Positions 23,174 to 31,513 of a stretch of DNA of 38,161 nt are shown here, piece after piece (position 1 is the first letter of the stretch; each line of letters opens with the position of its first letter). The position numbers and the translations under genes were made by a program. The notes under the pieces are model-generated. The model searched no databases. It saw only the letters and a list, made by a program, of their open reading frames with translations, and was not told where the DNA came from. Origin of the DNA: an uncultured bacterium (GTDB lineage Bacteria > Bacillota > Clostridia > Lachnospirales > Lachnospiraceae); the NCBI GenBank assembly GCA_947175015.1, contig CAMWLE010000027.1, positions 1 through 38,161 of the forward strand. The letters are read 5' to 3'.

Positions 23174-24853
23174 ATGGCATTTAAGGTAGGTGTAGGCAAA
23201 TCAGATTTTGAAGCTTTGCGTAAATCGAATAATTATTATGTGGATAAAACAGATATCATATATGAACTTGTAGAAGATACAGACAATCAAGTCACACTGT
23301 TTACCAGACCGCAAAGGTTTGGCAAGACTTTAATGATGAGTATGTTGTCAAACTTTTTCAGTATAAGAAAAGAGAGCAAAGGCATATTTGAAGGTCTTAA
23401 GATTACGGAACATAGGGAATTTTGTGAGAAATGGATGAATCAATATCCTGTGCTTTTTATTTCTTTTAAGGATGCCGAAGCAGAGGAATTTGGTGTTGCA
23501 TATGATAAATTAAAAAATAGTATTGCGGATGTCTGCAAATTAATACCTGACTTAGCTGCAGAATCTTCCGTGAATCCTGCTGATGTGCAGATATTTGAGA
23601 GATTGATGTTTCATACGGCATCCGATGCTGAAGTACAGGGGTCTCTCAAAACTATCATGCGAATGATGCACGCTGTTTATGGTAAAAAAGTGATTCTTCT
23701 GATAGATGAATATGATGTCCCTCTGACAAAGGCAAGTGAGAAAGATGCTAAGATAAATCAATATTATTCTGCTATGCTTGATGTAGTCAAAGGTATTATG
23801 AGTACCGCACTGAAAGACAATGAATTCCTGGAATTTGCTGTGATTACCGGATGTCTTCGTATTGCAAAGGAGAGTATATTTACAGGTACCAATAACTTTG
23901 CCTCGTATTCTGTATTGGATGAAGATTTCTCTGAATACTTTGGATTTTCAGAGGATGAAGTGGAGGAGATATTAATCACTGCTGACCGAGAAGATAAGGC
24001 AGAGGTCATAAAAGAATGGTATGACGGCTATGTGTTTGGAGGGAGTTTGCTATATTGTCCCTGGGATGTCATGAATTATATGTCAGCCTTAAAAAAGAGA
24101 AAAGATGCAAACCCCAAGAATTACTGGAAGTTTACAAGCCATAACGGAATCCTGCTTACTTTTGTTGAACGGACAGATTTTGATGTAACAGAGAAATTTG
24201 AGATACTACTAAATGGCGGAACGATAACGCAGTCGATTTCTGATGAACTTACCTCTGATATGCTCCACGCATCAGAGGATAATCTATGGAGCGTGCTGCT
24301 TATGACCGGATATATCACAAAGGCAGACCCCGGCGAAGAGGGAGAAAACATTTCACTTAAAATCCCTAACAGAGAGATTGCGGCTATATTTGAGGATACG
24401 GTAGTTGTGTATTTTAAGAATATGGCAGACAGATCGGAGATTCATAACCTTATCAATGCGTTGTGGGAAAGTGATGTGGAAGAAGCAACCAAGCTGATAT
24501 CAGACCTTTTATGGTACACCATCAGTTACAATGATTATCACGAGGACTATTATCATGCGTTCCTTGTGGGAATCTTTGTGGGACATGGATATCATGTGGA
24601 GTCAAATAGGGAGAAAGGTTTAGGAAGGCCGGATATATTGCTCAAAGATAAAAGAAACCGCCGGGCAATCGTTATAGAAGCCAAAAAATCCAAAAGGGAA
24701 TCTGATATGGATAAGGACTGTGATGAGGCAATCAACCAAATTATCAGGGAAAAATATGCAGAGGGGCTTTATGGATATACACAGATTTTCTGTTATGGAA
24801 TTTCTTTCTTCCAAAAGCAGGCAAAAGTAAAGAAATCAGATAAAGATGATTGA
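23174..24853 (+). CDS. AAA-ATPase-like protein with C-terminal PD-(D/E)XK nuclease domain
   Basis: The 559-residue protein belongs to a family with an N-terminal AAA-ATPase-like domain and a C-terminal PDDEXK_9 (DUF1703) domain. YYVDKTDIIYEL is the family start, FTRPQRFGKT the Walker A (K51, T52) and VILLIDEYDVPL the Walker B. The nuclease-type motif is D487 in GRPDILL and E502-x-K504 in VIEAKKS. These genes occur in many copies in gut anaerobes; their role is not established. ATG 23174 is used because AAGGAGG is 7 bp upstream. It is monocistronic, ending at a terminator. The active residues are intact, so it is not a decayed copy. Confidence 0.88.
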   Translation: MAFKVGVGKSDFEALRKSNNYYVDKTDIIYELVEDTDNQVTLFTRPQRFGKTLMMSMLSNFFSIRKESKGIFEGLKITEHREFCEKWMNQYPVLFISFKDAEAEEFGVAYDKLKNSIADVCKLIPDLAAESSVNPADVQIFERLMFHTASDAEVQGSLKTIMRMMHAVYGKKVILLIDEYDVPLTKASEKDAKINQYYSAMLDVVKGIMSTALKDNEFLEFAVITGCLRIAKESIFTGTNNFASYSVLDEDFSEYFGFSEDEVEEILITADREDKAEVIKEWYDGYVFGGSLLYCPWDVMNYMSALKKRKDANPKNYWKFTSHNGILLTFVERTDFDVTEKFEILLNGGTITQSISDELTSDMLHASEDNLWSVLLMTGYITKADPGEEGENISLKIPNREIAAIFEDTVVVYFKNMADRSEIHNLINALWESDVEEATKLISDLLWYTISYNDYHEDYYHAFLVGIFVGHGYHVESNREKGLGRPDILLKDKRNRRAIVIEAKKSKRESDMDKDCDEAINQIIREKYAEGLYGYTQIFCYGISFFQKQAKVKKSDKDD

Positions 24854-24893
24854 TAAGATGCGGATTGCTGGACAATGTGTATCTGAGTATAGA

Positions 24894-24928
24894 AAATTCC
24901 CATGAATCTTGTTCATGGGAATTTTTTT
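24894..24928. terminator. Bidirectional terminator between convergent genes
   Basis: AAATTCCCATGAA (24894-24906) pairs perfectly with TTCATGGGAATTT (24912-24924) over a 5-nt loop. A run of seven T follows on the plus strand, and TTTTCT follows on the minus strand. It serves the ATPase gene and the convergent membrane protein gene. Confidence 0.9.
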
Positions 24929-24940
24929 AAGTGTTGTATC

Positions 24941-25423
24941 TTACTTTAAAGGTTTTGCACCGGCTTTTTCCTGAGCCATTTCGAGAGCACGTTTGAAACG
25001 TCCCTTTTTCTTGGCAGGGGTTGCGGGCTGTATTTGTTTACCATGCAGACCTTTCACATCCAGTACATAGATGCCGCTGATAACGGCTTTTACTTCTTTC
25101 TTCACTGGAACGTTGTCGAAGATTTTCTCTTCGCAGATCAGAGATGCGATCTGGGGGCCTACCTTGGCTTTTATGATGGGGAGTTTAGAGCCGCGCATAA
25201 GTTTGGGAACCTGGTCAAGCACTACCTGCGGCAAGCCGGCGTCCTTTAATTTCATCCTCTTTTTGTCGATGATCAGCATGGAGACGGTCTGTTTGTTGGC
25301 TTCCAACATTGCCTGCTGTTCATTTTGCTTTTTCTGCGCTCTTTTTCCGAGAAAATACAATACTACAACTACTGCAATCAATATTACGGTTATTACAATT
25401 AATACAATCATCCATGGTCTCAT
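24941..25423 (-). CDS. Small single-span membrane protein of unknown function
   Basis: A 160-residue protein starting at 25423 behind AGGAGG. Residues about 5-27 (MIVLIVITVILIAVVVVLYF) form one transmembrane helix. A basic linker follows (GKRAQKKQNEQQ) and then a cytoplasmic domain with MLIIDKKRMKLKDAGLPQVV and KLPIIKAKVGPQIASLI. The C-terminal tail is basic. The 42 additional upstream codons lack a ribosome site and are not included. I do not recognise the family with confidence. It has its own promoter and a shared downstream terminator, so it is monocistronic. Confidence 0.78.
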   Translation of the reverse strand: MRPWMIVLIVITVILIAVVVVLYFLGKRAQKKQNEQQAMLEANKQTVSMLIIDKKRMKLKDAGLPQVVLDQVPKLMRGSKLPIIKAKVGPQIASLICEEKIFDNVPVKKEVKAVISGIYVLDVKGLHGKQIQPATPAKKKGRFKRALEMAQEKAGAKPLK

Positions 25424-25455
25424 AAATGATAATCCTCCTGTAATCTCTTTTCCAT

Positions 25456-25485
25456 ATTTTAGCACAAATACCTGTGGATAAGCAA
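25456..25485 (-). promoter_or_regulatory. Promoter of the small membrane protein gene
   Basis: On the minus strand TTGCTT (25485-25480) precedes TAAAAT (25461-25456) by 18 bp, about 33 bp before the ATG at 25423. The position and ribosome site make it convincing. Confidence 0.6.
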
Positions 25486-25530
25486 CAGAAATTATGGGAT
25501 TGCTGATACTTTTATGGAGGATTGTTGAAG

Positions 25531-25596
25531 GTTGAACCATAAGCTTCATTGGCTCGGAGGACGGCCAGCTATCAGAGCGGGAGACACAGGTTCAAC
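25531..25596 (+). other. Structured segment upstream of an orphan terminator (possible small RNA)
   Basis: GTTGAACC (25531-25538) is complementary to GGTTCAAC (25589-25596), enclosing a G-rich loop. The right arm resembles a tRNA T-loop (GGTTCAA), but acceptor and anticodon stems do not close, so no tRNA is called. A perfect terminator follows 34 bp later with no ORF between. This could be a small RNA or a tRNA relic. Confidence 0.3.
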
Positions 25597-25629
25597 TGGT
25601 GGAAAAAAGAGGAAAGTATGGATATAAGG

Positions 25630-25677
25630 AATCCTCACGGTGTAAGATAAATATTGTCTTATGCCGGGAGGATTTTT
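25630..25677 (+). terminator. Rho-independent terminator with no upstream plus-strand gene
   Basis: AATCCTC (25630-25636) pairs with GAGGATT (25668-25674). The stem continues through CGGTG/TGCCG with wobbles and TAAGA/TCTTA, and a T-run follows. The nearest plus-strand gene upstream ends 775 bp away behind another terminator, so it must serve an unannotated transcript or be a relic. Confidence 0.75.
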
Positions 25678-25766
25678 GTGATTTGTCTTGCTGCAAGGGG
25701 AGTTTTGAGGTATAAAGCCTTTGCGGATGACTTGCAGATAGTCATGTATTAGACAGAAGGGGAAAA

Positions 25767-25860
25767 CAAGAGAAGAGCAAGAGAAAGACAAGAGAAGAGC
25801 AAGAAACAAGCAAGAAAAGAGTAAGAGAAAGACAAGAGCAAGAGAAAGACAAGACAAAAG
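25767..25860 (+). repeat. 11-bp tandem array, purine-rich
   Basis: Seven 11-bp units run from 25767 to 25843, such as CAAGAGAAGAG, CAAGAGAAAGA and CAAGAAACAAG. A 6-bp partial unit and one more 11-mer extend to 25860. The plus strand is almost entirely A and G with C as the unit start. The unit is not a multiple of three and no ribosome-linked ORF spans it. It lies 235 bp before the FKBP lipoprotein gene. Confidence 0.85.
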
Positions 25861-25933
25861 CATAAGTACAGTTACCTGCCTGAATGGCTGCAGAAAAAGA
25901 GGTATATCAGTTTCAGGACAATTGTAATAGAAA

Positions 25934-25962
25934 TTGTAATTTCTTTAGAGATATGTTACAAT
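25934..25962 (+). promoter_or_regulatory. Promoter of the FKBP lipoprotein gene
   Basis: TTGTAA (25934-25939) and TACAAT (25957-25962) are 17 bp apart. The leader to the ATG at 26095 would be about 125 nt. Confidence 0.5.
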
Positions 25963-26094
25963 GGAGAACAAGTGCGGAACGGGCAGATGCTTTTGTTGGG
26001 TATCATATGAAAACAGTGAGCTGGTTTTCCTGTGCTGCATGGAGGTAATATGTTGCAAAAGGCGCGATATAGAATGAAAAGTTGGAGGAGTTTT

Positions 26095-27165
26095 ATGAAG
26101 AAATCAGTAAGTTTGATAGCCGCTTTTTTGGTGGCAGGTCTGCTGACAGGATGTGGTCAGGAACCGGCGATAACCAACAGCAATCTAAACGAAATGAAAG
26201 TGGATAATTATGTCACTTTAGGAGAGTACAATAACATCAGTATCTCGGTGGCGCCAGTGGAAGTGCAGCAGAGCCAGTGGGATGAGTTGACGTTGGCGGT
26301 ATATCAAAGCTATGTGACGGCGGATAACGGCGGGGTCACGAACCGGGCGGTGGAAGAAGGAGATATCGTTATTATTGATTATGTAGGAAAGGTGGATGGG
26401 GTTGCCTTTGGAGGGGGAACTGCTTCCAACGCGGATCTGACCATTGGTTCAGGGGAGTTTATTGATGGATTTGAGGAGGGGTTGATAGGAGTTATGCCCG
26501 GGGAGACAGTGGATCTGAATCTGATGTTCCCGGAAAACTTTAGAAATGCGGAACTTGCAGGACAGGCAGTGGTGTTCACTGTGACCGTACATTTTATTCT
26601 TCCCACTGCTGACGAAATGGTGGATTCTGTGGTGGCGGCATTGGGAGTCCCGGATGTGAGCACAGTGGAAGAACTGCGTCAGTATGTTTATGATTATCTT
26701 CAGGAAAGTGCGGATGCCAATTACCGGTATAATGTACAGAATGCTATTATGGAAGAGCTGTTGAGTCAGTGTGTGGTTGATGAATTACCTGAGAGTTTCG
26801 TGGACTCGTATCATGATGGAATTTATAACAGCCTTACGAATGTGGCATTCACTTATGGAGTTGATGCAGAAACCTATGCCAATACCATGGGGATGACCAG
26901 TGAGGACTATGTGAGTCATTTTTCATTGCTGCAGGCAAGGCAGGATGTGTTGCTGCAGGCCATTGCAAATGAGGAACAATTGACGGTATCTGATGAGGAG
27001 CTTCAGGAGAAACTGGAAGAAGAGGCGACAGCCGCCGGTACAACGATAGAAGAGCTGTTGGGGAGTTATGACAGGGAAGAGTATCGTAATTATGTTATGA
27101 GTGAAAAAGTGATGGATTTCCTGATAGAAAAGGCAGATATTACAGCACCACAAGCAGAAAATTGA
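26095..27165 (+). CDS. FKBP-type peptidyl-prolyl isomerase lipoprotein (trigger-factor-like)
   Basis: A 356-residue lipoprotein. MKKSVSLIAAFLVAGLLTGC is a lipoprotein signal with the lipobox ending at C20. Residues about 95-180 are an FKBP isomerase domain: EGDIVIIDYVGKVDG, IGSGEFIDGFEEGLIGV, GETVDLNLMFPENF and AVVFTVTVHFI. The remainder is helical like the trigger-factor C-terminal chaperone domain (SQCVVDELPESFVDSY, LTVSDEELQEKLEEEA). It probably assists folding of secreted proteins on the outer face of the membrane. ATG 26095 has GGAGGAG 4 bp upstream; the 21 extra codons before it are rejected because they precede the signal peptide. The next gene, asnS, follows after 154 bp. Confidence 0.92.
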   Translation: MKKSVSLIAAFLVAGLLTGCGQEPAITNSNLNEMKVDNYVTLGEYNNISISVAPVEVQQSQWDELTLAVYQSYVTADNGGVTNRAVEEGDIVIIDYVGKVDGVAFGGGTASNADLTIGSGEFIDGFEEGLIGVMPGETVDLNLMFPENFRNAELAGQAVVFTVTVHFILPTADEMVDSVVAALGVPDVSTVEELRQYVYDYLQESADANYRYNVQNAIMEELLSQCVVDELPESFVDSYHDGIYNSLTNVAFTYGVDAETYANTMGMTSEDYVSHFSLLQARQDVLLQAIANEEQLTVSDEELQEKLEEEATAAGTTIEELLGSYDREEYRNYVMSEKVMDFLIEKADITAPQAEN

Positions 27166-27319
27166 CTTGTCCGGCAGTATAGATGAGAAACACAGGATAC
27201 AATGGCTGCGAATGGCAGATACTAGAGCAAAGTAATTCATGAGGGTACTTTTTTCAGAAATGAGCCAAGATTTGCTCATAAATAAGATAGAAAGCATAAA
27301 ATGCGGAAAAGAGGTAAAT

Positions 27320-28735
27320 ATGGGAACAGAATCTAATGCAAGGTTACATTTGACAGACATTAAGGAGCTTTATCGCAATCGGGAAAGCTACATTGGCAAG
27401 GAAGTGACAGTAGGCGGCTGGGTCAGAAGCAACAGAGATTCCAAGAATTTCGGCTTCCTTATCATCAATGATGGTACTTTTTTTGAAACGCTGCAAGTGG
27501 TATATGGGGACAAACTGCCCAACTTTGACGAGTTATGTAAAATGAATGTGGGGGCGGCGCTGATCGTGAAGGGAACCATTGTGGAGACACCCAATGCCAA
27601 GCAGCCTTTTGAAATGCAGGCGGAAGAAGTGTTGGTGGAAGGGCCTTCCACAGCGGATTATCCATTGCAGAAAAAGCGTCATACGTTTGAATACCTGCGT
27701 ACCATTTCACATCTGCGCCCCAGGACGAACACGTTCCAGGCAGTATTCCGGGTACGTTCACTGATTGCTTATGCCATTCACAGCTTCTTCATGGATCGGG
27801 GATTTGTATATGTTCATACACCCATTATCACAGGCAGCGATTGTGAGGGCGCCGGAGAGATGTTTCAGGTGACCACTATGGATCTGGAGAAACTTCCTGT
27901 GGCCCAGGATGGCAAGGTAGATTACAGCAAGGACTTTTTTGGCAAGCCCACCAATCTTACGGTCAGCGGACAGTTGAATGTGGAAACGTATGCTTTTGCA
28001 TTTAAAAATGTGTATACGTTTGGGCCCACCTTCCGGGCGGAGAATTCCAATACCACCCGACATGCGGCGGAATTCTGGATGATAGAGCCGGAGATGGCAT
28101 TTGCCGACCTGCAGGATGATATGATGCTTGCGGAGGGAATGTTAAAATATGTCATTCGTTACGTGTTGGAAAATGCGCCGGAAGAGATGGCATTTTTCAA
28201 TCAGTTTGTGGATAAGGGGCTGATTGAGAGGCTGGAACATGTGGCTCACTCGGATTTTGCCCATGTAACTTATACGGAAGCGATTGAAATTCTTGAGAAG
28301 CATAACGATGCTTTTGACTACAAGGTATCCTGGGGTTGTGATCTGCAGACTGAACATGAGAGATATCTCACAGAAGAGGTGTTCAAACGCCCGGTGTTTG
28401 TTACGGACTATCCGAAGGAGATTAAGGCCTTTTATATGAAGTTAAATGAGGACGGCAGGACGGTAGCTGCCATGGACTGTTTGGTACCGGGAATCGGAGA
28501 GATCATTGGCGGAAGCCAGAGAGAGGATAAGCTGGAAATCCTGGAACAGAGGATGGAAGAGATGGGGCTGAAGAAAGAGGATTATGCCTTTTATCTGGAT
28601 CTGCGCAAATTCGGTTCCGTAAGACATGCGGGCTTTGGCTTGGGATTTGAGAGATGTGTTATGTACCTGACGGGTATGAGCAATATCCGTGATGTAATTC
28701 CTTTCCCCAGGACGGTAAATAATTGTGAGTTATAA
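27320..28735 (+). CDS. asnS: Asparagine--tRNA ligase
   Basis: A 471-residue class II aminoacyl-tRNA synthetase that charges tRNA-Asn. The N-terminal OB-fold starts at [19 protein letters not shown]. Motif 2 is [21 protein letters not shown] and motif 3 is [19 protein letters not shown]. The Asn-type GFGLGFER with VIPFPRT ending separates it from AspRS. The ATG at 27320 has AGAGGTAA at the right distance; an in-frame start 27 codons earlier lacks one. The 154-bp leader contains an ATGAGC/GCTCAT stem but no T-box consensus. Confidence 0.97.
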   Translation: MGTESNARLHLTDIKELYRNRESYIGKEVTVGGWVRSNRDSKNFGFLIINDGTFFETLQVVYGDKLPNFDELCKMNVGAALIVKGTIVETPNAKQPFEMQAEEVLVEGPSTADYPLQKKRHTFEYLRTISHLRPRTNTFQAVFRVRSLIAYAIHSFFMDRGFVYVHTPIITGSDCEGAGEMFQVTTMDLEKLPVAQDGKVDYSKDFFGKPTNLTVSGQLNVETYAFAFKNVYTFGPTFRAENSNTTRHAAEFWMIEPEMAFADLQDDMMLAEGMLKYVIRYVLENAPEEMAFFNQFVDKGLIERLEHVAHSDFAHVTYTEAIEILEKHNDAFDYKVSWGCDLQTEHERYLTEEVFKRPVFVTDYPKEIKAFYMKLNEDGRTVAAMDCLVPGIGEIIGGSQREDKLEILEQRMEEMGLKKEDYAFYLDLRKFGSVRHAGFGLGFERCVMYLTGMSNIRDVIPFPRTVNNCEL

Positions 28736-28796
28736 GCCAATTCTTAATTTTTTATTTCCTAATGAAAAATGGAGCGAAGTGTGGTATGCTAATTTC

Positions 28797-30101
28797 ATGA
28801 GAAAAAAGAATAAACCTATATTTAACTTCATATTGTCTGTAAGCCTTGCGGCAGCATTGGCCGGTGCCGAAGGATTGGGAACATTGACCGTGGAAGCGAC
28901 CTCCGTCAGCGATATCCAGAATAAAATCGCAGAAGATCAGGCGAAGATCAATGCACTTTATAATCAAATCGTAGGTTTGGAGAGTGCACAGGATCTGCTT
29001 CAGGAGGAAATCGATGATCTGAATGCCGAGATAGTGAATACTATGACCAGTATTAGCATGAAGGAAGACGAAATTGCTGAAAAGGAGAGGGAGATTTCCG
29101 GAAAAGAGGGAGAAATCGCCGGAAAAGAGGAAGAAATTGCTCAGAAGAAGATTCAGATTGAGGAGACAGAGGCAGAGTATGAGGCGGCTGTTGTAAGGGA
29201 GGACACGCTGCGGGAGAATATTGCCGCATGTACCAGGCTGATCTATGAGACGGGTGAAGAATCTATTTTGAATGCCTTGCTGGAGGGTAAGGGATTCTCC
29301 GGCGTGCTCAATCGCATGGATCGCATTGAGAAGATGTATGAGTATGAGAGAAACCTGCTTTTAGAGTATATTGATATGAAGAATCAGGTGCATGATCTGT
29401 GGGATCAGCTGGAGGAAGAGAAGGCCGGACTGGAAGCGGATAAACAACAACTGGAAGAGGATAAGCAGGATTTGGTGACTCATAGACAGCAGTTGCAGAC
29501 AGATAAGGCGGAATTGCAGGGACAGAAGTCCCGACTGGATACCATGTTGGCTAAGAAAAAGCAGGAATCAGCCAATTATGAGGCTGAACTGGCAAGAGCC
29601 AGGCAGGATGCTGCGGTAGCGAAGAAGGCTTTGGAACAGGATCAGCAGAGACTTAAGCAATTACAAGCGACTGCAACAAAGCCTGTCACGCCAACGTATA
29701 CGCCTACGGATTATTCCACAGCCATTGATAATGCCAACGGCAGTGATCTAGGGAAGCAGATTGCCAATTTTGCGTGCCAGTATATAGGGAACCCTTATGT
29801 GTATGGCGGAACCAGCCTGACAAACGGTGCGGACTGTTCAGGTTTTACATATAGGGTGTATAGTAATTACGGATATACGCTTCCAAGAACCTCTACCCAA
29901 CAGCAGAGCGTGGGAACAGGGGTGAGTTATTCGGAGGCACAACCCGGAGATATCATATGTTATGATGGGCATGTGGCAATCTATATTGGAAACGGAATGA
30001 TCGTGCATGCCAGCAATAGCAACCCCTATCCCAGTGGCGGTATTAAGGTCAGCCGGGCGGAATATAAGACGATTCTGACAGTGCGCAGAATCATAAATTG
30101 A
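28797..30101 (+). CDS. Secreted coiled-coil NlpC/P60 peptidoglycan hydrolase
   Basis: The 434-residue protein has a signal peptide (MRKKNKPIFNFILSVSLAAA, probable cleavage near VEA-TS), a long coiled coil at about 40-300 (DLNAEIVNTMTSISMKEDE and similar heptads) and a C-terminal NlpC/P60 domain. The triad is C347 (NGADCSGF), H392 (YDGHVAIYIGN) and H404 (MIVHASNS). The layout resembles PcsB/CwlO-type division or autolysis hydrolases that cleave stem peptides. A frame-compatible GTG at 28725 overlaps asnS but would place 24 residues before the signal peptide, so ATG 28797 is preferred. No clear ribosome site precedes it; a TGTGGTATGCT element ends only 7 bp before the ATG. Confidence 0.9.
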   Translation: MRKKNKPIFNFILSVSLAAALAGAEGLGTLTVEATSVSDIQNKIAEDQAKINALYNQIVGLESAQDLLQEEIDDLNAEIVNTMTSISMKEDEIAEKEREISGKEGEIAGKEEEIAQKKIQIEETEAEYEAAVVREDTLRENIAACTRLIYETGEESILNALLEGKGFSGVLNRMDRIEKMYEYERNLLLEYIDMKNQVHDLWDQLEEEKAGLEADKQQLEEDKQDLVTHRQQLQTDKAELQGQKSRLDTMLAKKKQESANYEAELARARQDAAVAKKALEQDQQRLKQLQATATKPVTPTYTPTDYSTAIDNANGSDLGKQIANFACQYIGNPYVYGGTSLTNGADCSGFTYRVYSNYGYTLPRTSTQQQSVGTGVSYSEAQPGDIICYDGHVAIYIGNGMIVHASNSNPYPSGGIKVSRAEYKTILTVRRIIN

Positions 30102-30119
30102 CAGGAGGAAGTGGCTGTT

Positions 30120-31478
30120 GTGAAGATAATTATTGCCGGCGATGGCAAGATGGGGGCAATACTGACCCGTCAGCTATCCGCCGAGGGGGACGACCTGACA
30201 TTGATAGATTCCAATCCAAAGGTGTTGGAATCAAGTGAAGTACGTTATGATGTTATGGTAGTGCAGGGAAATTGTGCCTCCATGGAGACATTGCAGGCGG
30301 CAGGGGTGGATGAGGCGAATCTTCTCATCGCCATGACAGGACAAGATGAGGTGAATCTGTTGTGCTGCATGACTGCTCATGGTCTGAACCCTGACATTCA
30401 TACCATTGCAAGAGTGCGTAATCCGGAATATGCAGTACAGATATATGAGATGCGGGAAATGTTTGCCCTGTCCATGACGGTGAATCCGGAGCGGCAGGCA
30501 GCGGCAGAGATAGAGAGGCTGTTAAAATATCCCGGTTTCCTCAAAAGGGATACTTTTGTCAAGGGACGTGTGGAGATTGTGGAGTTACGCTTAGATAACG
30601 AGAGTAAGCTCTGCAATGTGGCATTAAATGATTTGGCGCCTATTGTCAAGTGTCAGATTCTAGTCTGCGCCGTACTTCGGGATGGCAAGGCCGTGGCGCC
30701 GGATGGAAATTTTGTGCTTCGGGAAGGCGACCGTATTTTCGTGACGGCCTCTACGGATACCCTGGCAATATTGTTGAAAAATCTGGGGGTTATTACCCAT
30801 AAGGTAAAAAGAGTCATTCTGTGCGGCGGCGGACGAGTCAGTTATTATCTGGCGAAGCTTCTGGAAAAAAGCGGTATGGGAGTACAGATCATAGAGCGGA
30901 ATCTGGACCGGTGTACGCAGCTTGCGGCTATGCTGCCCTCTGCCAGTGTGATACATGGGGATGCCAGCAGCCGTTTCCTGTTGGAAAGTGAAGGCTTTTC
31001 CGATTGTGATGCGCTTGTGACCATGACAGGATTGGATGAACTGAACATGATCATTTCCTTATATGGCACCAGCAGTCATATTCCACAGGTGATTACCAAG
31101 CTTGGACGCACAGATGATACGAATATTCTTGGCAATTTGTCTTTGGGCAGTATTGTCAGTCCAAGGGAATTATGCTGTAATACAATCGTGCAGTATGTAC
31201 GGGCTATGAAAAATCAGACCGGAGCCGCCCTGACTGTGCATACCATTGCGGACGGGCAGGCAGAGGCTATGGAATTTCTGGCGGAGAAGGGAACCAGACA
31301 TTGTGGTGAGCCTCTGAAGAACCTGAGGCTGAAAAAAGGTGTGTTGGTGGTGTGTATTGTGAAGGGGCCGAAGTTGGAGATACCCAATGGCGAGTCCAGT
31401 TTTTATGAAGGCGATATGGTTATTATTGTCACCAGCAAGGGGAAAGGAATATATCAGTTGAATGATATATTTGAATAA
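30120..31478 (+). CDS. trkA: Trk potassium uptake regulatory subunit TrkA
   Basis: A 452-residue peripheral membrane protein with two RCK modules. The first NAD-binding domain begins MKIIIAGDGKMGAILTRQL. The second begins RVILCGGGRVSYYLAKLL. Each is followed by an RCK_C domain (VPDGNFVLREGDRIFVTA-like and SFYEGDMVIIVTSKGKG). It gates the TrkH channel in response to nucleotides. GTG 30120 gives the family start; GTG 30111 lies only 2 bp after AGGAGG. It follows the NlpC/P60 gene by 18 bp and precedes trkH by 35 bp, so the two Trk genes form an operon. Confidence 0.92.
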   Translation: MKIIIAGDGKMGAILTRQLSAEGDDLTLIDSNPKVLESSEVRYDVMVVQGNCASMETLQAAGVDEANLLIAMTGQDEVNLLCCMTAHGLNPDIHTIARVRNPEYAVQIYEMREMFALSMTVNPERQAAAEIERLLKYPGFLKRDTFVKGRVEIVELRLDNESKLCNVALNDLAPIVKCQILVCAVLRDGKAVAPDGNFVLREGDRIFVTASTDTLAILLKNLGVITHKVKRVILCGGGRVSYYLAKLLEKSGMGVQIIERNLDRCTQLAAMLPSASVIHGDASSRFLLESEGFSDCDALVTMTGLDELNMIISLYGTSSHIPQVITKLGRTDDTNILGNLSLGSIVSPRELCCNTIVQYVRAMKNQTGAALTVHTIADGQAEAMEFLAEKGTRHCGEPLKNLRLKKGVLVVCIVKGPKLEIPNGESSFYEGDMVIIVTSKGKGIYQLNDIFE

Positions 31479-31513
31479 ATAGAAATGTTGGATAGCGGAA
31501 TCGAGGCTATGTT

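Noticed and set aside
25531..25610. Possible tRNA because of a GGTTCAA T-loop-like arm
   Set aside because: The acceptor stem does not close, the anticodon loop lacks a proper U33, and the D-arm is too short. At most a relic.
25546..25863. Minus-strand ORF with leucine-rich, membrane-like sequence
   Set aside because: It is the complement of the purine-rich 11-bp array; the hydrophobic pattern is a by-product of the repeat and no ribosome site is present.
27166..27319. T-box riboswitch upstream of asnS
   Set aside because: The leader is short and lacks the conserved AGGGTGGNACCGCG sequence; only a minor ATGAGC/GCTCAT stem is seen.
28725..28796. Longer start of the NlpC/P60 gene at GTG 28725, overlapping asnS
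   Set aside because: It would put 24 residues ahead of a typical signal peptide and has no ribosome site.
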